A program made the position numbers and the translations under genes. Positions 19,044-28,648 of a stretch of 64,000 nucleotides of DNA are shown here, piece by piece (position 1 is the stretch's first letter; every line of letters begins with the position of its first letter). The notes under the pieces are model-generated. The model saw nothing but the letters and a program-made list of their open reading frames with translations, was not told the origin of the DNA and did no database searches. Origin of the DNA: Shewanella benthica KT99 (GTDB taxonomy: Bacteria > Pseudomonadota > Gammaproteobacteria > Enterobacterales > Shewanellaceae); assembly GCF_000172075.1 (NCBI RefSeq), contig NZ_ABIC01000015.1, positions 22,033 to 86,032 on the forward strand, written 5' to 3'.

Positions 19044-19073
19044 TTGACGTTAACGTTAACAGCACGTAAAGTG
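19044..19073 (+). promoter_or_regulatory. etfBA promoter with LiuR-like operator
   Basis: TTGACG (19044-19049), a 17-base spacer and TAAAGT (19067-19072) form a plausible sigma-70 promoter. The palindrome TTGACGTTAACGTTAA (19044-19059) overlaps the -35 and differs by two positions from TTTACGTwwACGTAAA, the form also seen upstream of liuR at 32991-33006. Known biology (LiuR co-regulating branched-chain amino acid catabolism and ETF in Shewanella-type genomes) supports LiuR as the binder; this is inference from similarity. Confidence 0.55.
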
Positions 19074-19138
19074 ACTCTACTTTGTGTAGGTGTTAACCTA
19101 TACTCAACCCTCTAAATATGACGTAAGAAGGAAGCCCT

Positions 19139-19888
19139 ATGAAAGTATTGGTGCCTGTTAAGCGCGTCGTCGATGCCAATGTTAAAGTCAGAGTGAATGC
19201 TGACAATACCGATGTCGATACCGCTAACTTGAAAATGGCGATTAACCCTTTTTGTGAGATTGCCGTAGAAGAAGCCGTGCGCTTAAAAGAAGCAGGTGTG
19301 GTTTCTGAAATTGTGGTTGTTACCGTGGGCCCTAAAGCCGCACAGGAACAGCTACGCACGGCAATGGCTTTAGGTGCCGATCGTGGTATTCATATCCAGA
19401 CTGAAGAGGCGTTAGTACCTTTATCTATTGCTAAACTGCTTAATGCAGTTCAGAAAAAAGAGCAGGCACAACTGATTATCTTAGGTAAGCAAACCATCGA
19501 TGGTGATAATAACCAGACCGGACAGATGCTGTCGGCACTGGCAAATATGCCCCAGGCGACATTTGCTTCTGAAATTAAAGTCGATGGCGACTCTCTTGCC
19601 GTGACACGTGAAGTCGATGGTGGTCTACAGAATGTTACCATTTCGCTGCCAGCGGTAGTGACGGTTGATTTGCGTTTAAATGAACCTAGATACGCTAAGT
19701 TACCTAACATCATGAAAGCAAAGCGTAAGCCATTAGAAACCCTTTCTATCGATGATCTAGGTGTAAGTCTTAAGCTGCATCAAACAGTATTGAAAGTGAC
19801 TCCACCGGCCGAGCGTAAGGCTGGAATTATGGTGGCTAGTGTTGCAGAACTGGCCGATAAGTTAAAGAATGAAGCGAAGGTGATCTAA
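19139..19888 (+). CDS. etfB: Electron transfer flavoprotein beta subunit
   Basis: The beta subunit of the FAD/AMP-containing heterodimer that takes electrons from acyl-CoA dehydrogenases (including LiuA in this window) and passes them to ETF-ubiquinone oxidoreductase. MKVLVPVKRVVDANVKVRV is the standard N-terminus; the AMP-binding part contains LGKQTIDGDNNQTGQMLSAL and the recognition-loop region LPAVVTVDLRLNEPRYAKLP. Length 249, as expected. GAAGGAAG precedes the ATG. The stop codon overlaps the etfA start by one base (TAATG), implying coupled translation. Confidence 0.96.
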   Translation: MKVLVPVKRVVDANVKVRVNADNTDVDTANLKMAINPFCEIAVEEAVRLKEAGVVSEIVVVTVGPKAAQEQLRTAMALGADRGIHIQTEEALVPLSIAKLLNAVQKKEQAQLIILGKQTIDGDNNQTGQMLSALANMPQATFASEIKVDGDSLAVTREVDGGLQNVTISLPAVVTVDLRLNEPRYAKLPNIMKAKRKPLETLSIDDLGVSLKLHQTVLKVTPPAERKAGIMVASVAELADKLKNEAKVI

Positions 19889-20811
19889 TGGCAATTTTAG
19901 TATTAGCAGAACATGATAATGCCAGCTTAAAGCTGGACACCGCCAAGGTTGTCGCCTGTGGTCAAGCCATTGGTGGCGATGTTGATGTCTTGATTGCCGG
20001 CCATGAATGCGCCGCCGTGGTCGATGCCGCCAAGCAACTTGCAGGTGTCAGACATGTGTTAGTCGCACAGTCGGTGCAATATGCCAACGGCTTCGCCGAT
20101 AATGTGGCTCAGCTTATCGTCGATCTCGCCGGTGATTATGAACACATTTTGGCTGCAGCTACTAGCCAAGGTAAAGACACATTACCACGAGTATCGGCGC
20201 TTTTAGATGTTGCTCAGTTATCGGAAGTGGTAGAAGTCGTCAGTGCCGATACCTTCGTGCGTCCAATATATGCGGGTAATGCATTAGCCACGATTCAGAG
20301 CCATGATGCAAAGAAGGTACTCACAGTACGTACAAGCGCGTTCGATGCGGTCGCTAATGATGGTGCAGCAGATGTTGTTGCCATAGATAAGGTTTTTGAT
20401 TCTGTGACTCAATTTGTTTCTCAGAGCCTATCAAAATCTGAGCGACCCGAACTTGGTGCTGCATCGGTTGTGGTATCGGGTGGCCGTGGTCTGGGTAGCA
20501 GTGAGAACTTCGTCATCTTAGAAAAGCTTGCGGATAAGCTAGGTGGTGCACTCGGTGCTTCGCGTGCCGCGGTCGATGCGGGTTTTGTGTCTAACGATCT
20601 GCAAGTGGGTCAAACCGGTAAGATCGTGGCACCGGATCTGTATATTGCCGTGGGTATCTCGGGGGCAATTCAGCACCTGGCGGGGATGAAAGATTCTAAA
20701 GTGATCGTCGCCATCAACAAGGATCCGGAAGCGCCTATCTTCCAGATTGCCGATTATGGCTTGGAAGCGGATCTGTTTGAAGCGGTTCCTGAACTCACCG
20801 ATTTGCTATAA
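19888..20811 (+). CDS. etfA: Electron transfer flavoprotein alpha subunit
   Basis: Carries the FAD of ETF. The N-terminal domain pairs with EtfB; the C-terminal FAD-binding domain is recognisable by [12 protein letters not shown], the [18 protein letters not shown] loop, [16 protein letters not shown] and [17 protein letters not shown]. Length 307, normal for short-form EtfA. Translation is coupled to etfB by a one-base overlap. Intact. Confidence 0.96.
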   Translation: MAILVLAEHDNASLKLDTAKVVACGQAIGGDVDVLIAGHECAAVVDAAKQLAGVRHVLVAQSVQYANGFADNVAQLIVDLAGDYEHILAAATSQGKDTLPRVSALLDVAQLSEVVEVVSADTFVRPIYAGNALATIQSHDAKKVLTVRTSAFDAVANDGAADVVAIDKVFDSVTQFVSQSLSKSERPELGAASVVVSGGRGLGSSENFVILEKLADKLGGALGASRAAVDAGFVSNDLQVGQTGKIVAPDLYIAVGISGAIQHLAGMKDSKVIVAINKDPEAPIFQIADYGLEADLFEAVPELTDLL

Positions 20812-20876
20812 ATTGTCGAGTACATGCTGTGAAAGTGTAAGTTTTAAGTGGTTTTTTTTAATTCACACTAAATAAG

Positions 20877-20892
20877 TGTGATCTTGATCACG
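20877..20892. promoter_or_regulatory. CRP-like binding site
   Basis: TGTGATCTTGATCACG matches the CRP consensus TGTGA-N6-TCACA at all but the last position. It lies between etfA and the lysine riboswitch, about 130 bases before the aptamer, so it could affect transcription of the lysine transporter. Evidence is sequence similarity only. Confidence 0.5.
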
Positions 20893-20896
20893 GTAA

Positions 20897-20936
20897 GCGG
20901 CTTTGCGGTGGAATTTTCAAAGCCGCCTGTGTTTTT
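20897..20936 (+). terminator. Likely terminator of etfBA
   Basis: GCGGCTTTG (20897-20905) and CAAAGCCGC (20918-20926) form a perfect 9-bp stem with a 12-base loop, followed by CTGTGTTTTTAT. Confidence 0.65.
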
Positions 20937-21021
20937 ATAAGCGTCACGTTTGCGTGTCTGACTGATTTTGCTACCTGTGGATTACAAATAATCAGCACAT
21001 GACATGGTAAACGTCCTGAAA

Positions 21022-21227
21022 AGTAGAGGTGCATTAAAGATCAGTAGTGATAGTCAGGGTGATACCGCTTATCTATCATGAAAGGCTTTGATGCCGAAGT
21101 AGTAATACATATCACGGTTTACTGCTGGGGCTGTATCTAATAGATATGGCACTGCCATAGTATTTCTTATCCGGATGATAAGAAAATTTATACCTTTTAA
21201 TTAACGGTATTACTATGGAGCGCTACT
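21022..21227 (+). ncRNA. Lysine riboswitch (L-box)
   Basis: The P1 stem is AGTAG (21022-21026) with CTACT (21223-21227). Inside are conserved L-box core pieces in the right order: AGAGGTGC, CAGGGTGA, GGCTTTGATGCCGAAG, CTGCTGGGGCTG, GCACTGCCATAG and CTATGGAGCGCTACT. It precedes an NhaC-type transporter, the known arrangement for lysine uptake in Shewanella and Vibrio. The 3' strand (ATGGAGCGCTACTG) can instead pair with CAGCAGCCTCCAT at about 21280-21292, a likely expression platform. Lysine binding should lower expression of the transporter. Confidence 0.9.
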
Positions 21228-21311
21228 GATAGGACAGGTGTTTTAAGATATCGTCAATATCCCACCAGTTCAGCAGCCTCCATTCGTACTAAAAACTAAG
21301 ATTATAATTAA

Positions 21312-22880
21312 ATGACAATTTTAAGTTATGCCGATTCGGCGCTTTCATTGCTGCCTCCTGTGGTGGCGATTATGATGGCGATTGTTACTCGTCGTGTATT
21401 GCTCTCTTTGGGGATGGGGATATTACTCGGCGCTGTATTGATAAATGATTTCTCTGTTATAGCATCAGGTCAATATTTAGGTGAGCAAGTTGCTGGCTTA
21501 TTCTGGGATGATGGCGCTGTCAATGCCTGGAACATGTATCTGCTAGGCTTCCTAGTGCTGTTAGGGATGATCACCTCCCTCATTACAGTGAGCGGCGCGG
21601 CGAGTGCCTTTGCCGATTGGGCAAGGAACTACATAAAGTGTAAACGTGATGCTAAGTTGCTGACCATGTTCTTAGGTTGTGTGATCTTCATCGACGATTA
21701 TTTCAATAGTTTAGTGGTTGGCAGTGTCGCCAGACCTCTCACCGACAGATATTATGTCTCCCGCAGTAAGCTCGCCTATATATTGGACTCTACAGCTGCG
21801 CCTATCTGCGTTATCTCACCTGTGTCGAGTTGGGGAGCTTATATCATCGCCTTGATCGGCGGTATTCTCACTGCCCATGGTTTCACAGATTCAGGACATC
21901 TGAGTGTCTTTATCCAGATGATCCCGATGAACTTCTATGCCATCTTTGCGCTGCTACTCCTGCTTTGTGTCATTTTTTGGGACCTCAATGTAGGCCCCAT
22001 GCGTCAACATGAGCTCAATGCACAGAAGGGGAACTTATATGATGAGGCTAAAGGCTTACCACCCGGTGCTAACTCAGATCTTCCAGAGGCCAAAAACGGT
22101 AAGATTCTGGGATTATTTCTGCCCATTATCGTACTGGTCTTGGCGACCTTCTATTTCATGGTGAGCAGCGGCGGAGACGTCTTAGCAGCAGACGGAAAAC
22201 CTTTCAGTATTCTCGGTGCATTTGAACATACCGATGTCGCCTCATCTCTGTTCTTCGGTGCCCTAGTCGGTTTTATTGCGACTCTGGCTCTAGTCTTAAT
22301 ACAGGGATTGGATAAGTTATACTTGACTAAAGGACTGGTGGCCGGTGCTCGCTCTATGTTGCCAGCCATCTATATCTTGCTATTTGCTTGGACGATTGCC
22401 GGTGTGATTGGTCAATTAGAGACAGGTAAGTACATGGCGAGTCTGGCATCGGGTAATATTCCCTTTGCGCTGTTACCCGCCGTGTTATTTGTGCTTGCAG
22501 GCCTGACAGCGTTCTCTACCGGCACAAGCTGGGGCACGTTCGGTATCATGCTACCTATCGCCGCGGATATGGCGATGGGCACTCACACCAACATGATGTT
22601 GCCTATGCTTGCGGCAGTGCTCGCTGGTGCGGTATTTGGTGACCACTGCTCGCCAATCTCAGATACGACCATCCTCTCCTCCACGGGAGCCAACTGTCAT
22701 CATATCGATCATGTGATCACTCAATTGCCCTATGCCTTAATTGTGGCGGGGATCAGCTTGGGAGGGTATATCGTACTGGGATTCACCGAGTCTCTGATGG
22801 CAGGACTCGCTACCTGTAGCATCTTATTTGTGATCAGTATCTTAGTCTTGAAGTTTAAATCTACTCAGGCTATCAGCTAA
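21312..22880 (+). CDS. lysW: NhaC-family transporter, predicted lysine importer
   Basis: A 522-residue inner-membrane protein with about a dozen hydrophobic segments of the NhaC Na+/H+ antiporter superfamily. Family signatures are FIDDYFNSLVVGSVARPLTD and the C-terminal GAVFGDHCSPISDTTILSSTGANCHHIDHV. The long leader carries a lysine riboswitch, so lysine is the likely substrate; the substrate comes from the regulation, not from the protein itself. The ribosome-binding site before ATG 21312 is weak, and the upstream CCTCCAT segment is part of the presumed switching structure. Single-gene transcript with its own terminator. Confidence 0.88.
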   Translation: MTILSYADSALSLLPPVVAIMMAIVTRRVLLSLGMGILLGAVLINDFSVIASGQYLGEQVAGLFWDDGAVNAWNMYLLGFLVLLGMITSLITVSGAASAFADWARNYIKCKRDAKLLTMFLGCVIFIDDYFNSLVVGSVARPLTDRYYVSRSKLAYILDSTAAPICVISPVSSWGAYIIALIGGILTAHGFTDSGHLSVFIQMIPMNFYAIFALLLLLCVIFWDLNVGPMRQHELNAQKGNLYDEAKGLPPGANSDLPEAKNGKILGLFLPIIVLVLATFYFMVSSGGDVLAADGKPFSILGAFEHTDVASSLFFGALVGFIATLALVLIQGLDKLYLTKGLVAGARSMLPAIYILLFAWTIAGVIGQLETGKYMASLASGNIPFALLPAVLFVLAGLTAFSTGTSWGTFGIMLPIAADMAMGTHTNMMLPMLAAVLAGAVFGDHCSPISDTTILSSTGANCHHIDHVITQLPYALIVAGISLGGYIVLGFTESLMAGLATCSILFVISILVLKFKSTQAIS

Positions 22881-22902
22881 TCTAAGCCATAGCTAACAAG
22901 TG

Positions 22903-22933
22903 AAATACCGCTCAATTGAGCGGTATTTTTTTG
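22903..22933 (+). terminator. Rho-independent terminator after the lysine transporter gene
   Basis: AATACCGCTCAATTGAGCGGTATT is a perfect palindromic stem followed by a T run. Confidence 0.9.
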
Positions 22934-23065
22934 TTTAGAGTTTCGCTGTGATCCAGTCGATGTTTAGCAGAATTAGTGAGTATTGGCTTGAATAGCACGG
23001 GTACATGATTTTCGTGATGAAAATTGTTAAACTGTAGTCGAATTCACCTATAAGGAATCATCAGT

Positions 23066-23644
23066 TTGGCACAGCTCTATTTTTACTATTCGGCGATGAA
23101 TGCCGGTAAGTCTACTTCACTGTTGCAGTCTTCATATAACTATCGCGAACGTGGCATGAACACCTTAGTGATGACGGCCTCAATCGATGACAGATACGGT
23201 GTGGGTAAAGTGTCTTCACGCATTGGTATCGAAACTCCTGCGCAGGTATTTGGTAGTCGCGATGATATTGCTAAGATGATCGCGACGGCTCATGAAGAGC
23301 AGAAACTGCATTGTATCCTTATCGATGAAGCTCAGTTTTTGAGTAAGCAGCAGGTCAAACAGCTGACCTATATTGTCGACATCGTGGATATACCTGTGCT
23401 CTGTTATGGCCTGAAAACTGACTTTCAGGGAGAGTTATTTACCGGTAGCCAATATCTGCTGGCCTGGTCAGATAAACTGGTCGAGCTCAAAACCATCTGT
23501 CATTGTGGCCGCAAGGCAAACATGGTGGTGAGACTAGACGATGAAGGCAAGCCTATGCGTGAAGGTGAGCAGGTTGCCATAGGCGGCAACGAGCGCTATG
23601 AATCTGTTTGCCGCAAGCATTTCAGAGAGTTTCTCTGGGATTAG
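23066..23644 (+). CDS. tdk: Thymidine kinase
   Basis: Phosphorylates thymidine to dTMP in the salvage pathway. Type II thymidine kinase of 192 residues with the P-loop SAMNAGKST (residues 9-17), the catalytic segment [13 protein letters not shown] and structural zinc cysteines (ICHCGRKA near 150, VCRKHF near the end). The start is TTG 23066, giving [16 protein letters not shown] as in E. coli Tdk, preceded by AAGGAA. Intact. Confidence 0.95.
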   Translation: MAQLYFYYSAMNAGKSTSLLQSSYNYRERGMNTLVMTASIDDRYGVGKVSSRIGIETPAQVFGSRDDIAKMIATAHEEQKLHCILIDEAQFLSKQQVKQLTYIVDIVDIPVLCYGLKTDFQGELFTGSQYLLAWSDKLVELKTICHCGRKANMVVRLDDEGKPMREGEQVAIGGNERYESVCRKHFREFLWD

Positions 23645-23687
23645 TATCAGCATTTAGGTCCTAGTATCTAGGTATTAGGACCTCTCA

Positions 23688-23915
23688 TTAATCCAACTTA
23701 GATAGTAGCAGCCTTACCTCTTCTCGAGTGTTATCTATCTTGGCGATTACTTGTTTTACACTAGTTTCGTCATCGTCGATCGAATCCCAATGTAATTGCC
23801 ATGCTTGTTTTAGTTGTTGAGCTATATTCAGTGACCTCCATTCGCCAGACGTTGTAGCTAATATCAATCGCCACGGAGAGATAGTCTGGGTGACCAATAT
23901 TTCAGCTTCTAACAA
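23688..23915 (-). CDS. Small hypothetical protein
   Basis: A 75-residue frame between tdk and the liu operon, read from TTG 23915. It contains two Trp-rich segments (SPWRLILATTSGEWRSL and QAWQLHWDSIDDDE) and a charged helical tail. I do not recognise the family. There is no strong ribosome-binding site and the start codon is rare, so the gene call is tentative. Confidence 0.4.
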   Translation of the reverse strand: MLEAEILVTQTISPWRLILATTSGEWRSLNIAQQLKQAWQLHWDSIDDDETSVKQVIAKIDNTREEVRLLLSKLD

Positions 23916-23996
23916 CCCAAAGTTGACACTAGCTACTGAGCTTATTCTGCAAGATTCGCCATTATTTTTGCTTGTGTTTCTATTCAGGGATAGCCA

Positions 23997-24022
23997 ATAA
24001 AAAGCCCCATAATTATGGGGCC
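23997..24022 (-). terminator. Terminator of the liu operon
   Basis: On the minus strand GCCCCATAATTATGGGGC forms a perfect stem followed by TTTTTATT. It lies about 70 bases past the last operon gene. Confidence 0.85.
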
Positions 24023-24039
24023 CAGAATTTATAAAAACG

Positions 24040-24088
24040 AAGCTTACCGCTTACCGATTACCGCTTACCGCTTATAGCTTATAGCTTA
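24040..24088. repeat. Short degenerate tandem repeat
   Basis: Seven-base CTTACCG / CTTATAG units recur about seven times between the operon terminator and the last liu gene. Probably replication slippage; no coding role seen. Confidence 0.6.
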
Positions 24089-24092
24089 CCGA

Positions 24093-24749
24093 TCACAGGT
24101 TCATCTCTGGTACATGCTCAGGAACAACTAACTTACCCGCCGTCTTGTCAACGATCTCTTCGACAGAGACCCCCGGAGCGCGCTCTAGCAGGTGGAATGC
24201 GCCGTCTTTAATCTCCATAAAGGCCAGATCGGTCAGCACACGCTTGATGCAGCCAAAGCCAGTTAGCGGCAGCTCACACTTAGCCAGCAGTTTAGAGTTA
24301 CCGCGCTTGTCTGCATGCATCATGGTGACGATAATATTGTCAGCGCCGGCGACCAAGTCCATTGCGCCGCCCATGCCCTTGATGAGCTTGCCTGGGATCA
24401 TCCAGGAGGCGATAGAGCCTTGCTCATCGACTTCGAAGGCGCCGAGTACAGTCAGGTCAACATGACCGCCACGGATCATGGCAAAGCTTTCGGCCGATGA
24501 GAAGAATGAAGCGCCATCGACGGCGGTGACAGTTTGCTTACCTGCGTTGATAAGATCGGCATCTATGGTCTCTTCAGTGGGGAATTCTCCCATACCGAGC
24601 AGGCCATTTTCCGACTGCAGCATCACGTCAATTCCCTTGGGAATATAGTTAGCCACTAAGGTTGGAATGCCAATGCCTAAATTAACGTAGAAGCCATCTT
24701 TAAGCTCGGCCGCTACACGTTGTGCGAGTTGATCTCTTGATAATGCCAT
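24093..24749 (-). CDS. scoB: 3-oxoacid (acetoacetate) CoA-transferase, beta subunit
   Basis: Beta subunit of the CoA transferase that swaps CoA between succinyl-CoA (or acetyl-CoA) and acetoacetate, the end product of leucine degradation. The catalytic glutamate lies in the SENGLLGMG motif (residues ~47-55), followed by the conserved GGHVDLTVLGAFEVDEQGSI. Length 218, standard. It follows the alpha-subunit gene after 15 bases on the minus strand as the last gene of the liu operon. Confidence 0.92.
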   Translation of the reverse strand: MALSRDQLAQRVAAELKDGFYVNLGIGIPTLVANYIPKGIDVMLQSENGLLGMGEFPTEETIDADLINAGKQTVTAVDGASFFSSAESFAMIRGGHVDLTVLGAFEVDEQGSIASWMIPGKLIKGMGGAMDLVAGADNIIVTMMHADKRGNSKLLAKCELPLTGFGCIKRVLTDLAFMEIKDGAFHLLERAPGVSVEEIVDKTAGKLVVPEHVPEMNL

Positions 24750-24764
24750 TATCTCTCCCTCAGC

Positions 24765-25472
24765 TTATGCTTCAGCTGGCTTTACAGTTCGTTGCTCGAT
24801 GCGTTTCTCGAATGTGCCTTGGATGACACGATTAACGTAAATCCCCGGGGTGTGGATATGATCTGGGTCTAATTCGCCGGGCTCAACGATATGCTCGGCT
24901 TCGACCACGGTAATTTTACCGGCCGTTGCCATCATGGGGTTAAAGTTAGCGGCGGTTTTACGAAACACCAAGTTACCCATGGTATCGGCTTTCCAGGCGC
25001 GAATTAAGGCGAAATCTGCGGTGAGTGAGGGCTCGAGTACGTAATGGCGACCGTCTATCTCACGGGTTTCTTTGCCTTCGGCAATGGGGGTGCCGTAACC
25101 CGTTGCGGTGAAGAAGGCCGGGATGCCAGCGCCGCCGGCACGTATTTTCTCGGCGAGTGTGCCCTGGGGAGTCAAGATGACATTGAGCTCGCCGGATAAC
25201 ATCTGCTGCTCGAAAGTGGCGTTTTCACCGACATAGGAGGCGATCATGGTATCGATTTGGCGACTTTTGAGCAGTAAGCCTAAGCCGAAATCATCGACTC
25301 CGGCATTATTTGAGATGGCCGTCAATCCAGTTACGCCGGTTTTGACCATATGTGAGATCAAGCCTTCGGGGATACCACAAAGGCCAAATCCGCCTACCAT
25401 CACAGTCATGTTATTGGAAAGACCCTTAAGGGCTTCTTCATAACTGTGTACGACTTTATTCAGTCCTGCCAT
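24765..25472 (-). CDS. scoA: 3-oxoacid (acetoacetate) CoA-transferase, alpha subunit
   Basis: Partner of the beta subunit encoded just downstream. The glycine-rich CoA-binding loop [15 protein letters not shown] is at residues ~21-35; [15 protein letters not shown] and the [19 protein letters not shown] block are typical of this family. Length 235. GGAGA precedes the start codon. In the pathway it activates or transfers the acetoacetate released by HMG-CoA lyase (liuE). Confidence 0.92.
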   Translation of the reverse strand: MAGLNKVVHSYEEALKGLSNNMTVMVGGFGLCGIPEGLISHMVKTGVTGLTAISNNAGVDDFGLGLLLKSRQIDTMIASYVGENATFEQQMLSGELNVILTPQGTLAEKIRAGGAGIPAFFTATGYGTPIAEGKETREIDGRHYVLEPSLTADFALIRAWKADTMGNLVFRKTAANFNPMMATAGKITVVEAEHIVEPGELDPDHIHTPGIYVNRVIQGTFEKRIEQRTVKPAEA

Positions 25473-25593
25473 TATTCTTATCTCCTTTGTAGAAGGGTCG
25501 AGTGTTAATTCGTAGGAACGAGGCCCTAGGTTCTAGAGCCTAGGATTGAGCGCTGCTTTTATCCGCTGAAGGCTCCTTATCCGCTGAAGGCTC

Positions 25594-26487
25594 TTAACTG
25601 AGCAAGGCTTGGGCAACTTTAGAGCCTGTTTGTCTGCCAAGGGCCTGGCTTATCTTGTTACCTGCCTGGGCAAGTAAAGTGAGATCTATGCCTGTGTCTA
25701 TTCCGAGTCCGTGTAACATATAGACCAGATCTTCGCTGGCTAAGTTACCCGATGCGCCTTTGGCATAGGGACATCCACCTAATCCTGCTACCGATGAGTC
25801 GACGACACTGACGCCGGTTTCAAGACAGGCGAGAATATTCGCCAGTGCTTGTCCATAGGTATCATGAAAGTGCAGTGCGAGTTTGTCCACCGGCACGACT
25901 TGGCTGACAGCTTGTACCATTTTACGGGCATTATTTGGCGTGCCAACGCCTATGGTGTCACCGAGTGAGATCTCATAGCAGCCCATCTTGTAAAGAATTT
26001 CAGACACGCGGGCCACTTCACTCACATCAATCTCACCTTCATAGGGGCAGCCTAAGACGCAGGACACATAGCCTCGCACTCGAATGTTTTCCGCCTTAGC
26101 CCGCTGCATCAGTGGCTTAAAGCGTGCGATGGACTCTTGGATAGAGCAGTTAATATTACGCTGAGAGAAGCTTTCGGACGCCGCACCAAAGATGGCAACT
26201 TCATCGGCTTTGGCGTCAAGCGCAAGTTCCAGGCCGTGTAGATTAGGGGTCAGCGCACTATAGGTCACATCCGCCGCACGCTTAATATTGCGCAATACTT
26301 CACCCGAATCGGCCATCTGCGGCACCCATTTGGGTGACACGAAGCTCGCCGATTCGATGCGTTTAATGCCTGCTTTGGCTAAGTCTTGTATCAAGACAAT
26401 CTTGTCTTGAGTGCTGACAGGTTTTTCGTTTTGCAGGCCGTCGCGGGCGCCGACTTCAAATATGCTGACCTGTTTAGGGAACGTCAT
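25594..26487 (-). CDS. liuE: Hydroxymethylglutaryl-CoA lyase
   Basis: Cleaves HMG-CoA to acetoacetate and acetyl-CoA, the last carbon-chain step of leucine catabolism. TIM-barrel HMGL-like fold; N-terminal [14 protein letters not shown] holds the metal-binding Asp, [14 protein letters not shown] follows, and [13 protein letters not shown] carries the metal-binding His pair. The signature [19 protein letters not shown] contains the catalytic Cys. Length 297, as in bacterial enzymes. 121 bases separate it from the downstream CoA-transferase gene. Confidence 0.95.
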   Translation of the reverse strand: MTFPKQVSIFEVGARDGLQNEKPVSTQDKIVLIQDLAKAGIKRIESASFVSPKWVPQMADSGEVLRNIKRAADVTYSALTPNLHGLELALDAKADEVAIFGAASESFSQRNINCSIQESIARFKPLMQRAKAENIRVRGYVSCVLGCPYEGEIDVSEVARVSEILYKMGCYEISLGDTIGVGTPNNARKMVQAVSQVVPVDKLALHFHDTYGQALANILACLETGVSVVDSSVAGLGGCPYAKGASGNLASEDLVYMLHGLGIDTGIDLTLLAQAGNKISQALGRQTGSKVAQALLS

Positions 26488-26530
26488 TAGGCTCTCCGCT
26501 CATCAGTTGCGTTTATTACATGAGTCATCT

Positions 26531-28648
26531 TCATGCTTTCCCTTCTGCTTTCTCTGTAGGCTCTAGGGGCTCGACTTCTACCAATATGGTGCCGTCGGTG
26601 ACTAATTCGCCAGCCTCGAAGAAGAAACTGGTTACTACGCCATCACAGGGTGATTCAATGGTGTATTCCATCTTCATCGCTTCCATCACCATCAGGCCTT
26701 GACCCGCTGTCACAGCATCACCTTTATTGACCAGATGTGTCACGATAGTGCCATTCATCGGCGCCTTGAGCTTATCTTCTAGACACTCTTGCTCTTCAAC
26801 GAGCTCAGTCTGAACCGCACGGTAATGATAGCTGGTGGCATTGATAAAGAGGGTGAAGTCTGCTTCAACCTGGCTGACAGGTACTTTTACTTTATGACCG
26901 GATGCCTTGATAGCAAGAGTCTTGTCATGCTCGTCTTTAACGGCAATCTCAGCGTGAAGCATGGCATCGATGAGCTCGCCCTTTAATACATAATTCTTAT
27001 CATCGATTTGAACCTGATAGACAGACTGACCGGCAAGAATCACTTCACTGACTTCTAGATGCTGAACTTGATGCTTATCGTCCAGCAGTGAGATCTGGTG
27101 GATACTGCTGCTATTGAGTCTAAACCCACTCACGGTACCCCAAGGCGAGTAGGGATCATGACTGTTCACCGCACATGCTTTCGCGGCGACTTTTCGGGCA
27201 CAGAGCTGGTAGAGCACAGCTAAGGCTAAGGCATTTTGCTCATCGTTTGACGCAGACTCTTGTGACAGAAGGGCGCTACGGCCGATAAGTTCGTCACCGT
27301 AGCGCTCGATAAAGTCGGTGTTGAAATTGGCATCGCTGAAGGCTTTATGCTCGATGATGTTAGCCAGGAACTCGATATTGTGTTTCAAGCCGCTGATCTG
27401 GTATGACTCCAGGGCGAGGACCATACGTTGCAGTGCTCGTGGGCGAGTCTCATCCCACACAATAAGCTTAGAGATCATAGGATCGTAGAAGTTACTGATC
27501 ACATCGTTTTCACGAATGCCCGAGTCGATTCGTACAAACTTACTCTGCTCAGGTTCACGCAGGAAGTTAAGCTTACCGCTGGTGGGCAGGAAGTCATTTT
27601 GCGGATCTTCGGCGTAGATACGCACCTCGAATGAGTGGCCGTGAATACGCACTTCATCTTGCTTCAAGGGTAAGTGACTGCCGCTGGCTATCATCAACTG
27701 CCATTTAACCAAGTCCTGGCCTGTGACCATCTCAGTTACCGGATGCTCAACCTGCAGACGAGTATTCATCTCCATGAAATAGAAGCTGTTATCGGTATCG
27801 AGTAGAAACTCTATGGTGCCTGCGCCGCGATAGTCGATGGCTTTGGCCGCCGCGACTGCCGCTTCACCCATCTCGACTCTGAGTTCGTCACTCAGGCCTG
27901 GGGCTGGCGCTTCTTCGACGACTTTTTGATGGCGACGCTGAATTGAGCAGTCGCGATCTGATAAATAGATGCAGTTGCCATAGTTGTCGGCGAAGACTTG
28001 TACTTCAACATGACGAGGTTGGCGCAGGTAACGCTCCATCAGGAGTTTGTCGTTACCGAAGGAGGAGCTGGCTTCACGTCTGGCAGAGTGGATGTTTTCC
28101 AATACTTCAGCGCTATTCTCGACGATACGCATGCCTTTACCACCACCGCCATAGGAAGCCTTGATAAGCAAGGGGAAGCCCATCTTGTTGGCTTCCTCGA
28201 CGAGTAGAGCATCATCTTGGGCATCACCATGATAACCAGGCACGAGCGGCACATTTGCCGCGCCCATGATCTCTTTTGCGGCGCTCTTGCTGCCCATTGA
28301 CTCGATGGCATCGGCAGTAGGGCCGACGAAAATGACGCCGGCTTGCTCACATTTTCGGGCAAATTCGGCATTTTCAGAGAGGAAACCGTATCCCGGGTGT
28401 ATGGCCTGTGCGCCGGACTTCTTGGCGATGTCGATGATCAGATCGGCTTTAAGATAAGAGTCTGCCGGCGCGCTGCCACCTAAGTAGAAGGATTCATCGG
28501 CTAATGCCACATGGCGGGCGTTGACGTCGGCGTCGCTGTATAAAGCCACGGTGCGCACGCCCATAGCCTTGGCTGTTTTGATGATACGACAGGCGATTTC
28601 ACCACGGTTAGCAATTAATAGTTTTTTTATTAAGGATTGGCTAAACAT
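26531..28648 (-). CDS. liuD: Methylcrotonyl-CoA carboxylase, biotin-carrying alpha subunit
   Basis: Biotin-dependent carboxylation of 3-methylcrotonyl-CoA to 3-methylglutaconyl-CoA, with LiuB. Order: biotin-carboxylase N-domain (KLLIANRGEIACRIIKTAKA), ATP-grasp with GGGGKGMRIV (about 165-175) and MEMNTRLQVEHPVTEMVTG, a middle domain, then a C-terminal biotinyl domain with the biotinylated Lys in EAMKMEY at about residue 660. Length 705, slightly longer than many homologs because of a longer middle and tail. The ATG overlaps the liuC stop codon by one base. Confidence 0.95.
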   Translation of the reverse strand: MFSQSLIKKLLIANRGEIACRIIKTAKAMGVRTVALYSDADVNARHVALADESFYLGGSAPADSYLKADLIIDIAKKSGAQAIHPGYGFLSENAEFARKCEQAGVIFVGPTADAIESMGSKSAAKEIMGAANVPLVPGYHGDAQDDALLVEEANKMGFPLLIKASYGGGGKGMRIVENSAEVLENIHSARREASSSFGNDKLLMERYLRQPRHVEVQVFADNYGNCIYLSDRDCSIQRRHQKVVEEAPAPGLSDELRVEMGEAAVAAAKAIDYRGAGTIEFLLDTDNSFYFMEMNTRLQVEHPVTEMVTGQDLVKWQLMIASGSHLPLKQDEVRIHGHSFEVRIYAEDPQNDFLPTSGKLNFLREPEQSKFVRIDSGIRENDVISNFYDPMISKLIVWDETRPRALQRMVLALESYQISGLKHNIEFLANIIEHKAFSDANFNTDFIERYGDELIGRSALLSQESASNDEQNALALAVLYQLCARKVAAKACAVNSHDPYSPWGTVSGFRLNSSSIHQISLLDDKHQVQHLEVSEVILAGQSVYQVQIDDKNYVLKGELIDAMLHAEIAVKDEHDKTLAIKASGHKVKVPVSQVEADFTLFINATSYHYRAVQTELVEEQECLEDKLKAPMNGTIVTHLVNKGDAVTAGQGLMVMEAMKMEYTIESPCDGVVTSFFFEAGELVTDGTILVEVEPLEPTEKAEGKA

